64,000 nucleotides of DNA. Source: Tahibacter amnicola (lineage in GTDB: Bacteria > Pseudomonadota > Gammaproteobacteria > Xanthomonadales > Rhodanobacteraceae). Location of the stretch: assembly GCF_025398735.1 (NCBI RefSeq), contig NZ_CP104694.1, positions 168,501-232,500 of the forward strand, written 5' to 3'. A program made the position numbers and the translations under genes. Positions 19,934 to 28,984 of this stretch are shown here, piece after piece. The notes beneath the pieces were generated by a model that saw only the letters and a program-made list of their open reading frames with translations, made no database searches and was not told where the DNA came from. Each line of letters begins with the position of its first letter. The first letter of the stretch is position 1.

Positions 19934-20557
19934 CTACGAGGCGTCCGGCTCCGCCGGTTCCGCATTCAGCCACTGCGCCAGCGTGGCCCGCGCCTCGTCC
20001 ACGCCAATCTTGTGCAGCGACGAGAACAGTTGCGCAGTGGCGTCAGGACACAGCAATCCCATTTCCTTGCGCGTCTGCTGCAGCGTGCGCGCCGCTTCGC
20101 CGCGCGAGAGTTTGTCGACCTTGGTCATGAGCACGTGGCACGGCAGGCCGATGTCGCGGCAGAACGTCAGCATCATCCGGTCGAAATCCTTGAGCGGATG
20201 GCGGCTGTCCATGATCAGCACCACGCCGCGCAGGGACTGGCGGTCGCTCAGGTATTGGTCGATCACCTTGCGCCAGTGGTCGCGCAGCGCCTCGGGCACC
20301 TTGGCGTAGCCGTAGCCGGGAAGGTCGATGAGCCGGCGGTCGGCATCGAGGGTGAAGACCACCAGCTGCTGGGTGCGGCCCGGCGTCTTGGAGGTGCGCG
20401 CCAGCCCCGTCTGGTCGCACAGCGTGTTGAGCGCGCTGGACTTGCCGGCGTTGGAGCGGCCGGCAAAGGCGATCTCCGCGCCGCGGTCGGCCGGAAGCTG
20501 GCGGAGTTCATGCGCCGCCAGCTGGAACTGGGCGCGGCGAAACAGGTTTTCGGACAT
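19934..20557 (-). CDS. engB: Ribosome biogenesis GTP-binding protein EngB/YihA
   Basis: A 207-residue TRAFAC GTPase with G1 GRSNAGKS, G2 region SKTPGRTQ, G3 DLPGYGYA, G4 TKVDK and a G5-like SS motif. This family assists late large-subunit ribosome assembly. The frame extends beyond the gene upstream, but the ATG at 20557 gives the usual N-terminus with FAGRSNAGKSS at about residue 30. It is divergent from the cytochrome c4 gene, an arrangement common in Xanthomonadales. Confidence 0.95.
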   Translation of the reverse strand: MSENLFRRAQFQLAAHELRQLPADRGAEIAFAGRSNAGKSSALNTLCDQTGLARTSKTPGRTQQLVVFTLDADRRLIDLPGYGYAKVPEALRDHWRKVIDQYLSDRQSLRGVVLIMDSRHPLKDFDRMMLTFCRDIGLPCHVLMTKVDKLSRGEAARTLQQTRKEMGLLCPDATAQLFSSLHKIGVDEARATLAQWLNAEPAEPDAS

Positions 20558-20698
20558 CGGGATGCTCGTTGCGGGGCGGTCGCGGCGGGCGCGTTTGACC
20601 GTCAGGGGGCGCTGGTACAATCCGGCGATTTTCCGCCCCCGCGGCGTCGCCGCGGTCGGGGCCGGCCGGATTACCAGCAGATTTTGGAGTCGAGTGTA

Positions 20699-21379
20699 AT
20701 GAGTTTTCGGCGCGTAGTTGCTCTGGCGGGCTTGCTCGCCGCGTTTTCGGTCCACGCAGAGACGGCCGGCCACGCCCTGGTGGGCGATGCCAAGGCCGGC
20801 GAGACCAAGGCCGCCGCGTGCGGCGCCTGCCATGGCCCGGACGGCAATTCGTCCGACAAGCAGTACCCCAAGATCGCCGGCCAGCAGGCCGACTACATCG
20901 CCCGCCAGCTCGCGCTGTTCAAATCGAACAAGCGCGTCAATCCGGTGATGGCCGGTTTTGCCGCCCCGTTGTCCGAACAGGACATGGCCGACCTCGGCGC
21001 CTACTTCGCCAGCAAGCGTGCAGTGCCGGGCAACGGCGACCAGGCCCTCAAGGCGCGCGGTGAGCAGCTGTGGCGCACCGGTGACACCGCCCTGGGCGTG
21101 CCGGCCTGCATGGCCTGCCACGGCCCGGCCGGCCGCGGCAATTCGGGTGCGGGCTACGCCCAGCTGAGCGGCCAGTGGACCGACTACGTCGTCGCCAAGC
21201 TCAAGGAATGGAAGAGCGGCACCACCTGGGGCACCGATGATCGTGCCCTGATCATGCCGGACATCGCCAAGCGCCTGTCGGAACAGGACATCAACGCCGT
21301 GGCGTCCTATGCCGAGGGCCTGCATACGGTCGAGCACGCCGACGCGGCCCCCGCCGGCCACGCCGACGCCAAGCATTGA
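20699..21379 (+). CDS. Di-heme cytochrome c4
   Basis: A 226-residue periplasmic protein with a signal peptide ending near VHA and two heme c sites, CGACH (about residues 41-45) and CMACH (about 137-141). Each sits in a domain with GPDGN/GPAGRGN and a later conserved Met-containing segment, as in cytochrome c4. It carries electrons to terminal oxidases. The ATG at 20699 begins the signal peptide, although the frame is open upstream. The C-terminus has a short Ala/His-rich tail. Two DsbA-type genes follow on the same strand. Confidence 0.93.
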   Translation: MSFRRVVALAGLLAAFSVHAETAGHALVGDAKAGETKAAACGACHGPDGNSSDKQYPKIAGQQADYIARQLALFKSNKRVNPVMAGFAAPLSEQDMADLGAYFASKRAVPGNGDQALKARGEQLWRTGDTALGVPACMACHGPAGRGNSGAGYAQLSGQWTDYVVAKLKEWKSGTTWGTDDRALIMPDIAKRLSEQDINAVASYAEGLHTVEHADAAPAGHADAKH

Positions 21380-21552
21380 CGTTTCGCACGCTGAACGCCG
21401 CGCCAACACCGCGGCGTTCAGCGCGAACCAGTACCGGTTTGGCGTGTCTGTGTCCTGCGCCGATACCGGCGCCGGGTTTCCCGGCTTAACCTCCGGACCC
21501 GGCAAAGTCATCACGCCGTGCCGCCCTGGCGGCCTCTTCGCAGGAGTTCCGG

Positions 21553-22221
21553 ATGTTCCAGCGTTTCGCCCTTGCCGTTGCCGGCCTCGTTCTCGCCCCG
21601 GTAGCCCTCGCCCAGGATGGTCCGTGGAAAGAGGGTGAGCATTACAGCGTCATCGAGCCGGCCCTGCCGGTCAGCGGTGACAAGATCGAAGTGACGGAAG
21701 TCTTCTCCTACGGCTGCCCGGCCTGCCTGCGGTTCGCCCCGCACATGAAGACCCTCAAGAGCCACCTGCCCCCCAACGTGACGGTGCGCTACGTGCCGGC
21801 CTCGTGGAACACCGCCGAGCAGTGGCCGCTGTTCCAGCGCGCCTATTTCACCGCCGAAGCCCTGGGCGTTGCCGAAAAGGCCCACGACCCGATGTTCGAT
21901 GCCGTGTGGAAGAACGGCCCGCTCGCCCTGCTGACGCCGGACCGCAAGCCCAAGAGCCCGCCACCGACGATGGAAGACGTCGCCAAGTACTACGAACAGT
22001 ACGGCGTCAAGGCGGCCGATTTCCTGGCAACCTCCAGCTCGTTCTCGATCAATACGAAAATGAAGCAGGCCGACGCCTACATCAAGCAGGCCCAGATCGG
22101 CGGCACGCCCACCATCATCGTCAACGGCAAGTACCGCGTTGAACCCCGCTCGGCCGGCAGCGACGAGAAAGTCGAAGCCGTGGTGTTGTACCTGGTGCAG
22201 AAAGAAAGCGCCGGCCGCTAA
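21553..22221 (+). CDS. dsbA: Thiol:disulfide interchange protein DsbA, CPAC type
   Basis: This 222-residue periplasmic oxidase has a signal peptide ending ALA and a thioredoxin fold. Its active site is C-P-A-C (residues 55-58), preceded by EVFSYG, and a cis-proline loop GGTPT lies near residue 180. It introduces disulfides into exported proteins. The dipeptide between the cysteines (PA) differs from the PH of E. coli DsbA and should change the redox potential. A good ribosome site (AGGAG) precedes the ATG. A second DsbA gene lies 24 bases downstream, so the two form an operon. Confidence 0.92.
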   Translation: MFQRFALAVAGLVLAPVALAQDGPWKEGEHYSVIEPALPVSGDKIEVTEVFSYGCPACLRFAPHMKTLKSHLPPNVTVRYVPASWNTAEQWPLFQRAYFTAEALGVAEKAHDPMFDAVWKNGPLALLTPDRKPKSPPPTMEDVAKYYEQYGVKAADFLATSSSFSINTKMKQADAYIKQAQIGGTPTIIVNGKYRVEPRSAGSDEKVEAVVLYLVQKESAGR

Positions 22222-22245
22222 GGATTTCGTCCTGGAGACCCTCGT

Positions 22246-22905
22246 ATGTTGAAGCGTGTTTTCGTGCTGTTGATGGGCCTTGTGACCGTGACCGCCTGCG
22301 GCGCCGCGGAAGAAAAAGCCGCCGCCAAGACCGACTGGAAGGCCGAGACCCACTACTTCGTGATCGATCCGCCGGTGGCGACGACCTCGGGCGCCAAGGT
22401 CGAGGTGGTCGAAGTGTTCTCCTACGCCTGCCCGCACTGCGCGCACTTCCAGCAGCAGGCCGACGAGATCAAGGCCAAGCTGCCCAAGGATGCGCAGTTC
22501 AGCTACATCCCGGCGATCTTCAATCCCAGCTGGGTGCCGTACGCCCGCGCGTACTACGCCGCCGAATCGCTGGGCATCCTCGACAAGACCCACCAGGCCC
22601 TGTTCGATGCGCTCCACCGTGACCGCAAGCCGATGGCCTCGATGGAAGACATCGCCCAGTTCTACGGCCAGCTCGGCGCCGATCCGAAGGCCGTGCTCGC
22701 CACTGCCGACTCCTTCGTCGTCGAAGGCCGCATCACCAAGGACCAGGAACGCGTCCGCCAGTACAAGATCGACGGCACGCCCTCGATCGTGGTCAACGGC
22801 AAGTACCGCGTGACCGCCGCTGCGGCCGGCGGCTACGCCGAGATGGTCGAGCTGGTGCTGTGGCTGGTCGACAAGGAACTGGCCGCCAGGAAGGGCGGCA
22901 AGTAA
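22246..22905 (+). CDS. dsbA: Lipoprotein DsbA-like oxidoreductase, CPHC type
   Basis: A 219-residue DsbA homologue with the classical C-P-H-C site (residues 62-65) and a cis-proline DGTPS loop. Unlike its upstream paralogue it begins with a lipoprotein signal (VTVTAC, lipidated Cys 18), so it is probably membrane-anchored. GGAG precedes the ATG. The two tandem paralogues differ in anchoring and active-site dipeptide and may have divided substrates between soluble and membrane-near clients; that is an inference. Confidence 0.92.
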   Translation: MLKRVFVLLMGLVTVTACGAAEEKAAAKTDWKAETHYFVIDPPVATTSGAKVEVVEVFSYACPHCAHFQQQADEIKAKLPKDAQFSYIPAIFNPSWVPYARAYYAAESLGILDKTHQALFDALHRDRKPMASMEDIAQFYGQLGADPKAVLATADSFVVEGRITKDQERVRQYKIDGTPSIVVNGKYRVTAAAAGGYAEMVELVLWLVDKELAARKGGK

Positions 22906-22913
22906 GCCCGTCC

Positions 22914-22942
22914 AACCGCGGCGCCCATCGGGCGCCGCGGTT
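22914..22942 (+). terminator. Hairpin after the dsbA pair
   Basis: A perfect 13-bp GC-rich stem (AACCGCGGCGCCC, arms 22914-22926 and 22930-22942) with a 3-base loop follows the second dsbA gene. There is no T-run, so it may stabilise the message or act as a weak terminator. Confidence 0.6.
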
Positions 22943-23000
22943 GACCAGATGTTACGACCCGCGCTTGCGGGTCGGCGCGCCACCGGACTAGGCTCCGCGC

Positions 23001-23801
23001 ATGGCCCTCTCGACCGAAGCGGCACCCGCAAGCAAGGACAACGGCCGGTTGCGGCTTCTGAGTTGCAACATCGTCGCGGGCGCGAGCGTGGGCCGTTACC
23101 GGGACTACGTCACCCGCAGCTGGCTGCCTCACCCCGGCAAACGCGCCAATCTCGAGGCGCTGGCCCGCTCCCTGAGCGAATTCGACGTGGTCGGCCTGCA
23201 GGAGGCCGATGCCGGCACCCTGCGCTCGGGCTTCCTCAACCAGACCCAGTACATCGCCGAGGCGGCGGGCTTCCCCTACTGGAGCCACCAGCCCAACCGG
23301 CGCGTCTCGCGCCTGGCCCAGTCGGCCAACGGGCTGATCAGCCGCATCGAACCCAACGAAGTGATCGACCATCCCCTGCCCGGCCGCATCCCGGGCCGCG
23401 GTGCGCTGCTGGCGCGCTTCGGCGAGGGCCGCGACGCGCTGTGCGTGGTCATCTCGCACCTGTCGCTCGGCCCCGAGGCGCGCATGCGCCAGCTCGGCTT
23501 CATCGCCGAACTGCTGCAGGACGTTCCCTATGCCGTACTGATGGGTGATCTCAACTGCGCCGCCGACAGTGTCGAGCTGCGCGAGCTCTACCGGCGCACA
23601 CGGCTGACCCCGCCCATAGCACCCCCACCGACCTTCCCCAGCTGGCGTCCGCGCCGCGCGATCGACCACATCCTCGTGACCGAGGAACTGGAAGTCGACA
23701 GCGTGTGGACCCTGCCCCAGGCCTTCTCCGACCATTTGCCGGTCGCGGCCAGCGTGCGTCTGCCCAGCGGGTTGCAGCAGGGATTGCGGCGCGCCGCCTG
23801 A
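23001..23801 (+). CDS. Endonuclease/exonuclease/phosphatase family protein
   Basis: A 266-residue protein of the Mg2+-dependent EEP superfamily: RLLSCNI (metal-site Asn), GLQEAD (catalytic Glu), SHLSLG, MGDLNC and SDHLPV near the C-terminus are in order. There is no signal peptide, so it is cytoplasmic. The position after cytochrome c4 and the dsbA pair is the usual Xanthomonadales order. The substrate (DNA, RNA, phosphoinositide-like or other phosphodiester) cannot be told from sequence. Confidence 0.88.
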   Translation: MALSTEAAPASKDNGRLRLLSCNIVAGASVGRYRDYVTRSWLPHPGKRANLEALARSLSEFDVVGLQEADAGTLRSGFLNQTQYIAEAAGFPYWSHQPNRRVSRLAQSANGLISRIEPNEVIDHPLPGRIPGRGALLARFGEGRDALCVVISHLSLGPEARMRQLGFIAELLQDVPYAVLMGDLNCAADSVELRELYRRTRLTPPIAPPPTFPSWRPRRAIDHILVTEELEVDSVWTLPQAFSDHLPVAASVRLPSGLQQGLRRAA

Positions 23802-23824
23802 CTGTCAGATCTGACAGGTTTTTT
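23802..23824 (+). terminator. Rho-independent terminator
   Basis: The self-complementary stretch CTGTCAGATCTGACAG immediately after the stop codon is followed by a gttttttag T-run, a compact terminator for the EEP-family gene. Confidence 0.75.
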
Positions 23825-23923
23825 AGCGGAAATCGTCCTGCATCGCCGCGCGGCAGCGCCGGCCGGACGCGCCCCAGGGTGCGCCGGATCGCTCCGGCGC
23901 TTCCCCCGGGTCTTACGGATCAC

Positions 23924-24520
23924 TCACCGACTGGTCATTTCCTGAACCAGATCGCGATTGCTGATACGCAGGCGGACCAGCGCATCGGCGCGCTGCTTGA
24001 GCGCATCGCGCAGTGCTACGTCAAGCAGAGCATACGGATCAACCGCCTTGGCCCGCGCCTCTTCCAATGCCTTGCGCTGGTCGGCGCGCTGCTTGGCCGA
24101 AAGTCCGGTCTGGTGCAGCTGCTCCATCTGCGCATTGAGCTGGTCGATGTACTCGCCCAGGACGAGGATGTCACCGAAGCGGCGCTTGATATCGCGATAG
24201 TGACGCAATTCCACATTGAGCGCTTTTGCCGCATTGCGCTCATATTGCCTTGTCAGCACCGGCTGCAAAGCGGAACTTTCCGACACATCATCACGGGCTT
24301 CGCGCGCAGCCATCAATCGCTGCTGGGCAAGGCGCAAAGCGTCGATTTCCAGCTGCAATCCGCGCTGGTAGAGGTCAAGGTCGGTGACGGCTAGGGCCGC
24401 TTCCGTGGCGGCGGAGGAGGCCGGCGTCTTGTCCGAGGACGTCGGGGCCTGCGCTGTGGCCAGCAGCGGGAAGGAGCACGCAAAGGCCAGGAGAGACAAC
24501 TGCAGCTTATTCGGTCGCAT
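23924..24520 (-). CDS. Periplasmic coiled-coil protein of unknown function
   Basis: A 198-residue protein with a clear signal peptide (LSLLAFACSFPLLATAQA). The mature part is almost entirely charged and alpha-helical with heptad-like spacing. It includes L-x-L-E-I-D-A-L-R-L-A-Q-Q-R, a YERNAAKALNVELRHYRDIKRRFGD-type stretch and a Q-L-N-A-Q-M-E-Q-L-H segment. I do not recognise the family. It could be a chaperone-like or envelope-spacing protein. It is transcribed away from the secreted protease that follows. Confidence 0.75.
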   Translation of the reverse strand: MRPNKLQLSLLAFACSFPLLATAQAPTSSDKTPASSAATEAALAVTDLDLYQRGLQLEIDALRLAQQRLMAAREARDDVSESSALQPVLTRQYERNAAKALNVELRHYRDIKRRFGDILVLGEYIDQLNAQMEQLHQTGLSAKQRADQRKALEEARAKAVDPYALLDVALRDALKQRADALVRLRISNRDLVQEMTSR

Positions 24521-24887
24521 AACGACCTCCGCACTGTCGGGGGAAAACCTGCACGTTCAAATTAGCACAAACGGCAACCTGTGAAGCTGAAAAGTTTTGT
24601 AGCCCACCGCACCCGCGACGCATTTCGGCGCGCCCGGAAAAGCGCCGGTGGCGCTGCATCGCGACCCCATGACGGAAGTCATGGCCGGTCGGAAGCCGCT
24701 TACGCATCGCATCCCTTCGCGCACGGATATGGGATTCTGTCATGACGGATTCAACCGCAAGCGCAAGGGTTCTGCCCTAGATTGGTGCGGCGCCGCATTG
24801 ACTTCCGAGCATTTCCACCGTACCAAAGCAGGTCGCGCTGACTCGCCAGCGCGACTCTCACCACTTGGCATCTGCTCGGGGGTTTTC
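24521..24887. other. Divergent intergenic region before the secreted protease
   Basis: About 370 bases between divergent starts, so promoters for both neighbours must lie here. A short inverted repeat CATGAC-ggaa-GTCATG occurs at 24668-24683. No gene with credible codon use was seen. GGGGG shortly before the ATG at 24888 is the only weak ribosome-site candidate for the protease. Confidence 0.4.
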
Positions 24888-27800
24888 ATGTTGCGTAGTC
24901 CGAAATATTCGGTGCTCACAGCGTCCGTTGTACTGGCGCTTGGAGCAGTAACACCGTCCGTGAATGCAGGAATTGGGCCCAGTCCACAGGTCGCCACCGT
25001 CGCGCCCTTGGCAGAGGATTCGTTGATCGATGCCGAAGGTATGGCGAGCGTCATCATCGTGCTTAACGGTGATCCCGCTGTCTTCGACTATGCGCAGGCG
25101 CTGCAGCGCGCCGGTGGTGGCGTCCTCGCACAGAGCGCGGCCGGTGCCGCATCCCGCGCCGCAGCCGCACGCATCAAATCACAGCAGAGCGAATTCTCGA
25201 CCCGGCTCTTGGCCAGTGGCGTACGCGCCACCGAGCTGTTCCGCGTCGGTCGCGTGCTGAACGGCATCGCCGTTCGCATGCCCGTGTCGGAAATGGACAC
25301 CGTGCGAAAAATGGCCGGCGTGAAGCGCGTGGAGTTCCTTCCGCGTCACACCCTGACTCACCAGACCAGCGTGCCGTTCCTCGGATCGCCGGTGCTATGG
25401 GAAGGCACCCCGGTAAACGTGGCCGGCGTGAAGGGCGAAGGCATTCGCATCGGCATCATCGATACGGGCCTTGACTACCAGCACCCGGATTTCGGCGGAA
25501 CGGGCCTTCTGGCCGATTACCAGGCTAACGACCGCACCATCATCACCGACCAGATCGGCGGCAATCCGATCTTCCCGACCGCCAAAGTCATCGGCGGTAT
25601 CGACCTCGTCGGCGACGCCTACACCGGCAGCAACACCCCGGCACCCGATCCGGATCCGATGGACTGCAACGGCCACGGTACCCACGTGGCGGGCAGTGCC
25701 GCCGGCTTCGGCGTCACCATGGCCAACGCCGCCTACGGCGGCCCGTGGGATACCACAGCTGATTTCGCCGGCATGAAGATCGGCCCGGGCGTCGCGCCGC
25801 GCGCCAGCCTCTACGGCATCCGTGTCTTCGGTTGCGGCGGCAGTACCAACGTCACCGTCGAGGCCATCGACCATGCCACCGACCCGAACAATGACGATGA
25901 CCTGTCCGATCGGCTGGACGTCATCAACATGTCGCTCGGTTCCAACTTCGGCCTGCCCTGGGACGCCAGCGCCGAGGCTTCGGACAACGCGACACTGTCC
26001 GGCATGATCGTGGTCACGTCCGCGGGCAACGCAGCGGACACCTACTTCATCAGCGGTAGCCCCGGCTCAGGCCGCAAGGTCATCGCCACTGCCAACTCGG
26101 TGGACCCGGGCGTGGCTGGCCCTCTGTTTGTCAACGCCCCCGCAGGGATTGCCGGTTACAAGATCGTGGGCAGCGCGTCGTTCGGCACCGCCCCTCCGCC
26201 CAGCGGCCTCACGGCAGACGTCGTTGCCGTGGATGACGCGTCCACCGCGACCGAACCACCCGGCGGTACCGGCACGCTCACCGACGGCTGCCAGACGCCG
26301 TTTACGAACGCCGCGGCTGTAGCCGGCAAGATCGCCTTCATTGATCGCGGCAGCTGCCCGTTCAAGCGCAAGGCGTACAACGCGCAGTTGAATGGCGCGG
26401 TCGGCGTGATCATCGGCAACGTCGCGACCAGCAACGCGCCGAATACGCCGCCCGGCATGGCGGATGATGCGACGATTCCCGCCGTCACCATCCCGGCAGT
26501 CTCGGTCGCGCTCGCGGACGCCAACGCCTTCCGCACCGCCATCGCTGGCGGCACCGTCAATGCGACGCTCAACCAGGGCACCGACACGATCAGCGCTTCG
26601 ACCTCGCGCGGACCGGGCGGCATCGCCGGTGCGCACTACCAGAAGCCGGACCTCGCGGCCCCGGGCACCAGCATCACCTCGGCACAGACCGGCGTGACCT
26701 GCACCGCCGCCGCGCAGGGCTGCCAGACGCCGAACGCAACGGGTTACATCGCCCTTGGTGCACCGTTGGTGCTCAGCGGTACCTCGATGGCCTCGCCGCA
26801 TGCAGCCGGCCTCGCTGCGCTGGTGCGCCAGCAGAACCCGACAGCCAGCACCGACCAGATCAAGGCCATCCTCACCAGCTCGTCCTCGCACGATCTCTCG
26901 GTGGCACCGGCCGGTGCCGTGGCCACGTACTCGGCCAACCGCGTGGGCGTGGGCCGCATCGATGTACCCGATGCGGGCACCAACATCATCACGGCCGTCG
27001 ATGACCTGGATCCATCCAATGCCGCTGTCACGTTCAATGTCGACGTAAAGGGCACCACGACGGTCAGCCGCAACGTGCGTCTGCAGAACCGCACCGCGTT
27101 CATCCAGAACGTGACCCTGGCGCTGGACACCAATACCGACTCGCCGGGCGTGGCGTTCGCCCTGACGGGCTCGACCACGGTCGCGATTCCGGCCGGGGGC
27201 AGCGTGCTGGTGCCTGTGCAGATGAGCGCGGATGCCGCCCAGATGGATCGCTACCTGGATCCCTCTATGGCGTCGACGCAGTCCCAGGGCGCCCCGGCTT
27301 CGCTGGCCAACCTCGGACCGCTGCCGCGTCACTTCCTGTCGGAAGAGTCGGCCAACCTGATCGTCAGCAAGACCGGCAACGAAGTGGCCCGCGTCGCGAT
27401 CAACATGGCCCACCGTCCGCACTCGGACATGGCCGCGCCGGACACCAATCCGCCGGGCTCGCCGACTGCGGGTGTCGTTGCACTGCCGCTGACTGGCCAG
27501 GATGTCTGCACCGGTACGCCAGGCGCCACCTGTACGGGCAACTTCGGCACGACGGATCACGTCTCGCTGGTGTCGCCGTTCGAACTACAGGTGACCAACG
27601 CGCAGGACAACAACCTCGAGGGCTACCAGAACGTCAAGTACGTGGGCGTCAATTACGACGCCACCAACAGCGCCTACCTGTTCGGTATCGCAACGTACGG
27701 ACCCTGGGGCACGCCGACGCACTCGTCCTTCAGCATCTGCGTCGACAACAACGAAGACGGCAACTTTGACCGCGTCATCTTCAACACCAACCTCGGCAAC

Positions 27801-28343
27801 CTGGCCCGCCTGTTTGGCCAGAACGTCAGCGGCCAGGACGTCTTCATGAACGCCGTGCTCACGCCGCCGAGCAGCGTCTCGTTCGCCGGCCCCACAGGCT
27901 TCGTGAACATGCAGAGCGCTGCGCAGATCGATTCGGCCGTACTCGACAACAACGTCCTCGTGCTGGGCGCCACCGCCTCGCAACTGGGTCTGACCGCCGG
28001 CGACACCAACTTCCGATATGCAGTGGCCGTCTGTCCAGGCTTTGCGTCGAACTGCGTAACCCTCGCGACGCCAAACCAGTGCACGGGCTCGGTAGCCTCG
28101 GTGCCGGGTGTCTACACCTACAACTCGGCCACCCCGGGCATTACCACCAGCGGCGGCGCTGGTGGCCTGCCGATCCTGCTGCAGGATCTCAACGGCAGCA
28201 CGCTCAACGTCACCTACAACGAAGCCAACATGCAGGCCAATGGTTCCACCGGACTGCTGCTGCTCCATCACCACAACAGCCCGAGCAATTCGGCGCAGGT
28301 GGTGATCATGGACAGCATCTTTGCGGATGGGTTTGACGACTGA
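24888..28343 (+). CDS. Secreted subtilisin-like serine protease (S8) with PA domain
   Basis: A 1151-residue exported protease. After a signal peptide ending near VNA there is a propeptide-like region of about 110 residues. The S8 domain follows, with catalytic Asp in IIDTGLDY (about residue 190), His in NGHGTHVAG (about 264) and Ser in SGTSMASPHAAG (about 633). A protease-associated (PA) domain is inserted between His and Ser (FIDRGSCPFKRKA region, about residues 465-560). About 450 further residues of beta-rich sequence follow the catalytic core, ending in DSIFADGFDD. The ATG at 24888 is chosen because it opens the signal peptide. This is a nutritional or predatory exoprotease by family; direct substrates are unknown. 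Confidence 0.94.
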   Translation: MLRSPKYSVLTASVVLALGAVTPSVNAGIGPSPQVATVAPLAEDSLIDAEGMASVIIVLNGDPAVFDYAQALQRAGGGVLAQSAAGAASRAAAARIKSQQSEFSTRLLASGVRATELFRVGRVLNGIAVRMPVSEMDTVRKMAGVKRVEFLPRHTLTHQTSVPFLGSPVLWEGTPVNVAGVKGEGIRIGIIDTGLDYQHPDFGGTGLLADYQANDRTIITDQIGGNPIFPTAKVIGGIDLVGDAYTGSNTPAPDPDPMDCNGHGTHVAGSAAGFGVTMANAAYGGPWDTTADFAGMKIGPGVAPRASLYGIRVFGCGGSTNVTVEAIDHATDPNNDDDLSDRLDVINMSLGSNFGLPWDASAEASDNATLSGMIVVTSAGNAADTYFISGSPGSGRKVIATANSVDPGVAGPLFVNAPAGIAGYKIVGSASFGTAPPPSGLTADVVAVDDASTATEPPGGTGTLTDGCQTPFTNAAAVAGKIAFIDRGSCPFKRKAYNAQLNGAVGVIIGNVATSNAPNTPPGMADDATIPAVTIPAVSVALADANAFRTAIAGGTVNATLNQGTDTISASTSRGPGGIAGAHYQKPDLAAPGTSITSAQTGVTCTAAAQGCQTPNATGYIALGAPLVLSGTSMASPHAAGLAALVRQQNPTASTDQIKAILTSSSSHDLSVAPAGAVATYSANRVGVGRIDVPDAGTNIITAVDDLDPSNAAVTFNVDVKGTTTVSRNVRLQNRTAFIQNVTLALDTNTDSPGVAFALTGSTTVAIPAGGSVLVPVQMSADAAQMDRYLDPSMASTQSQGAPASLANLGPLPRHFLSEESANLIVSKTGNEVARVAINMAHRPHSDMAAPDTNPPGSPTAGVVALPLTGQDVCTGTPGATCTGNFGTTDHVSLVSPFELQVTNAQDNNLEGYQNVKYVGVNYDATNSAYLFGIATYGPWGTPTHSSFSICVDNNEDGNFDRVIFNTNLGNLARLFGQNVSGQDVFMNAVLTPPSSVSFAGPTGFVNMQSAAQIDSAVLDNNVLVLGATASQLGLTAGDTNFRYAVAVCPGFASNCVTLATPNQCTGSVASVPGVYTYNSATPGITTSGGAGGLPILLQDLNGSTLNVTYNEANMQANGSTGLLLLHHHNSPSNSAQVVIMDSIFADGFDD

Positions 28344-28368
28344 GAAGTTGAATCAACCTGGTAACGAA

Positions 28369-28397
28369 CGAAGGGCGCGGCAAAACCGCGCCCTTCG
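28369..28397 (+). terminator. Terminator hairpin after the secreted protease
   Basis: A 12-bp stem (CGAAGGGCGCGG, arms 28369-28380 and 28386-28397) with a caaaa loop lies 25 bases after the protease stop and is followed by a short T-containing run. It is the last conserved-looking element before the AT-richer accessory island. Confidence 0.75.
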
Positions 28398-28435
28398 TCT
28401 TAGGATTTCAGCGAAAGAAAAGTCCACCCCGCAGA

Positions 28436-28801
28436 TCAAGGGCAGCCAGCCGGGCGATACTCATCCGAAAAACGCAACTCATTTTCTTTTTCGTACCACA
28501 CGCCATCGCTATTTTTATATAGTTCCACGAAATGAATTGCGCATTTTTCTATCTTATTTACCTTGCCCTGATTCCGACCAATAAATTCACCTGGTGACAA
28601 ATGGTGAACAAATCCGTTTGGATCCAATACGTTTGCATAGCAATCGTTGACTCGCCTGCAATGAACTGACACAACGGCGAGGTCCACGATATCAAACTGC
28701 TCCAATGCACCCACCCATCGGCTCGCTCTTGCATCGAAGATTATCGCAATAGCGAAAGCGCCCAGTGCTGCACTGAACAATCTATTCCTGGCTAAGCTCA
28801 T
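28436..28801 (-). CDS. Small exported or membrane-anchored protein with PilP-like C-terminal segment
   Basis: A 121-residue protein. ATG at 28801 is chosen over GTG 28816 because GAGGAAAG lies just ahead of it. A hydrophobic N-terminal segment (LFSAALGAFAIAIIF) suggests export or anchoring. The C-terminal 60 residues follow the pattern G-x-V-H-x-x-x-x-G-E-x-I-G-R-N-x-G-x-V-x-x-I, then F-V-E-L and W-Y-E-K. This resembles the PilP lipoprotein domain of type IV pili and also the end of the candidate Rhs immunity protein at 31961-32698. Base composition is clearly AT-richer than the flanking core genes. It probably belonged to the rhs cassette before IS66/IS630 insertion. Function is inferred only. 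Confidence 0.65.
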   Translation of the reverse strand: MSLARNRLFSAALGAFAIAIIFDARASRWVGALEQFDIVDLAVVSVHCRRVNDCYANVLDPNGFVHHLSPGEFIGRNQGKVNKIEKCAIHFVELYKNSDGVWYEKENELRFSDEYRPAGCP

Positions 28802-28984
28802 GCGCTTTCCTCGCACGACAGTAGTACGGTTCTGATCAACTATCTTTTACCGGCGTGTGACCACTGCGCACTACTCGTACACGCCATCACATCGACAGGC
28901 GAGTGGGAGGCGTGCCCTGCCCATAAATGTCTCCTAGTCCACTGAAACATTGAAATTGGTAGCACGTTTGTCGCATAGTGTCGC

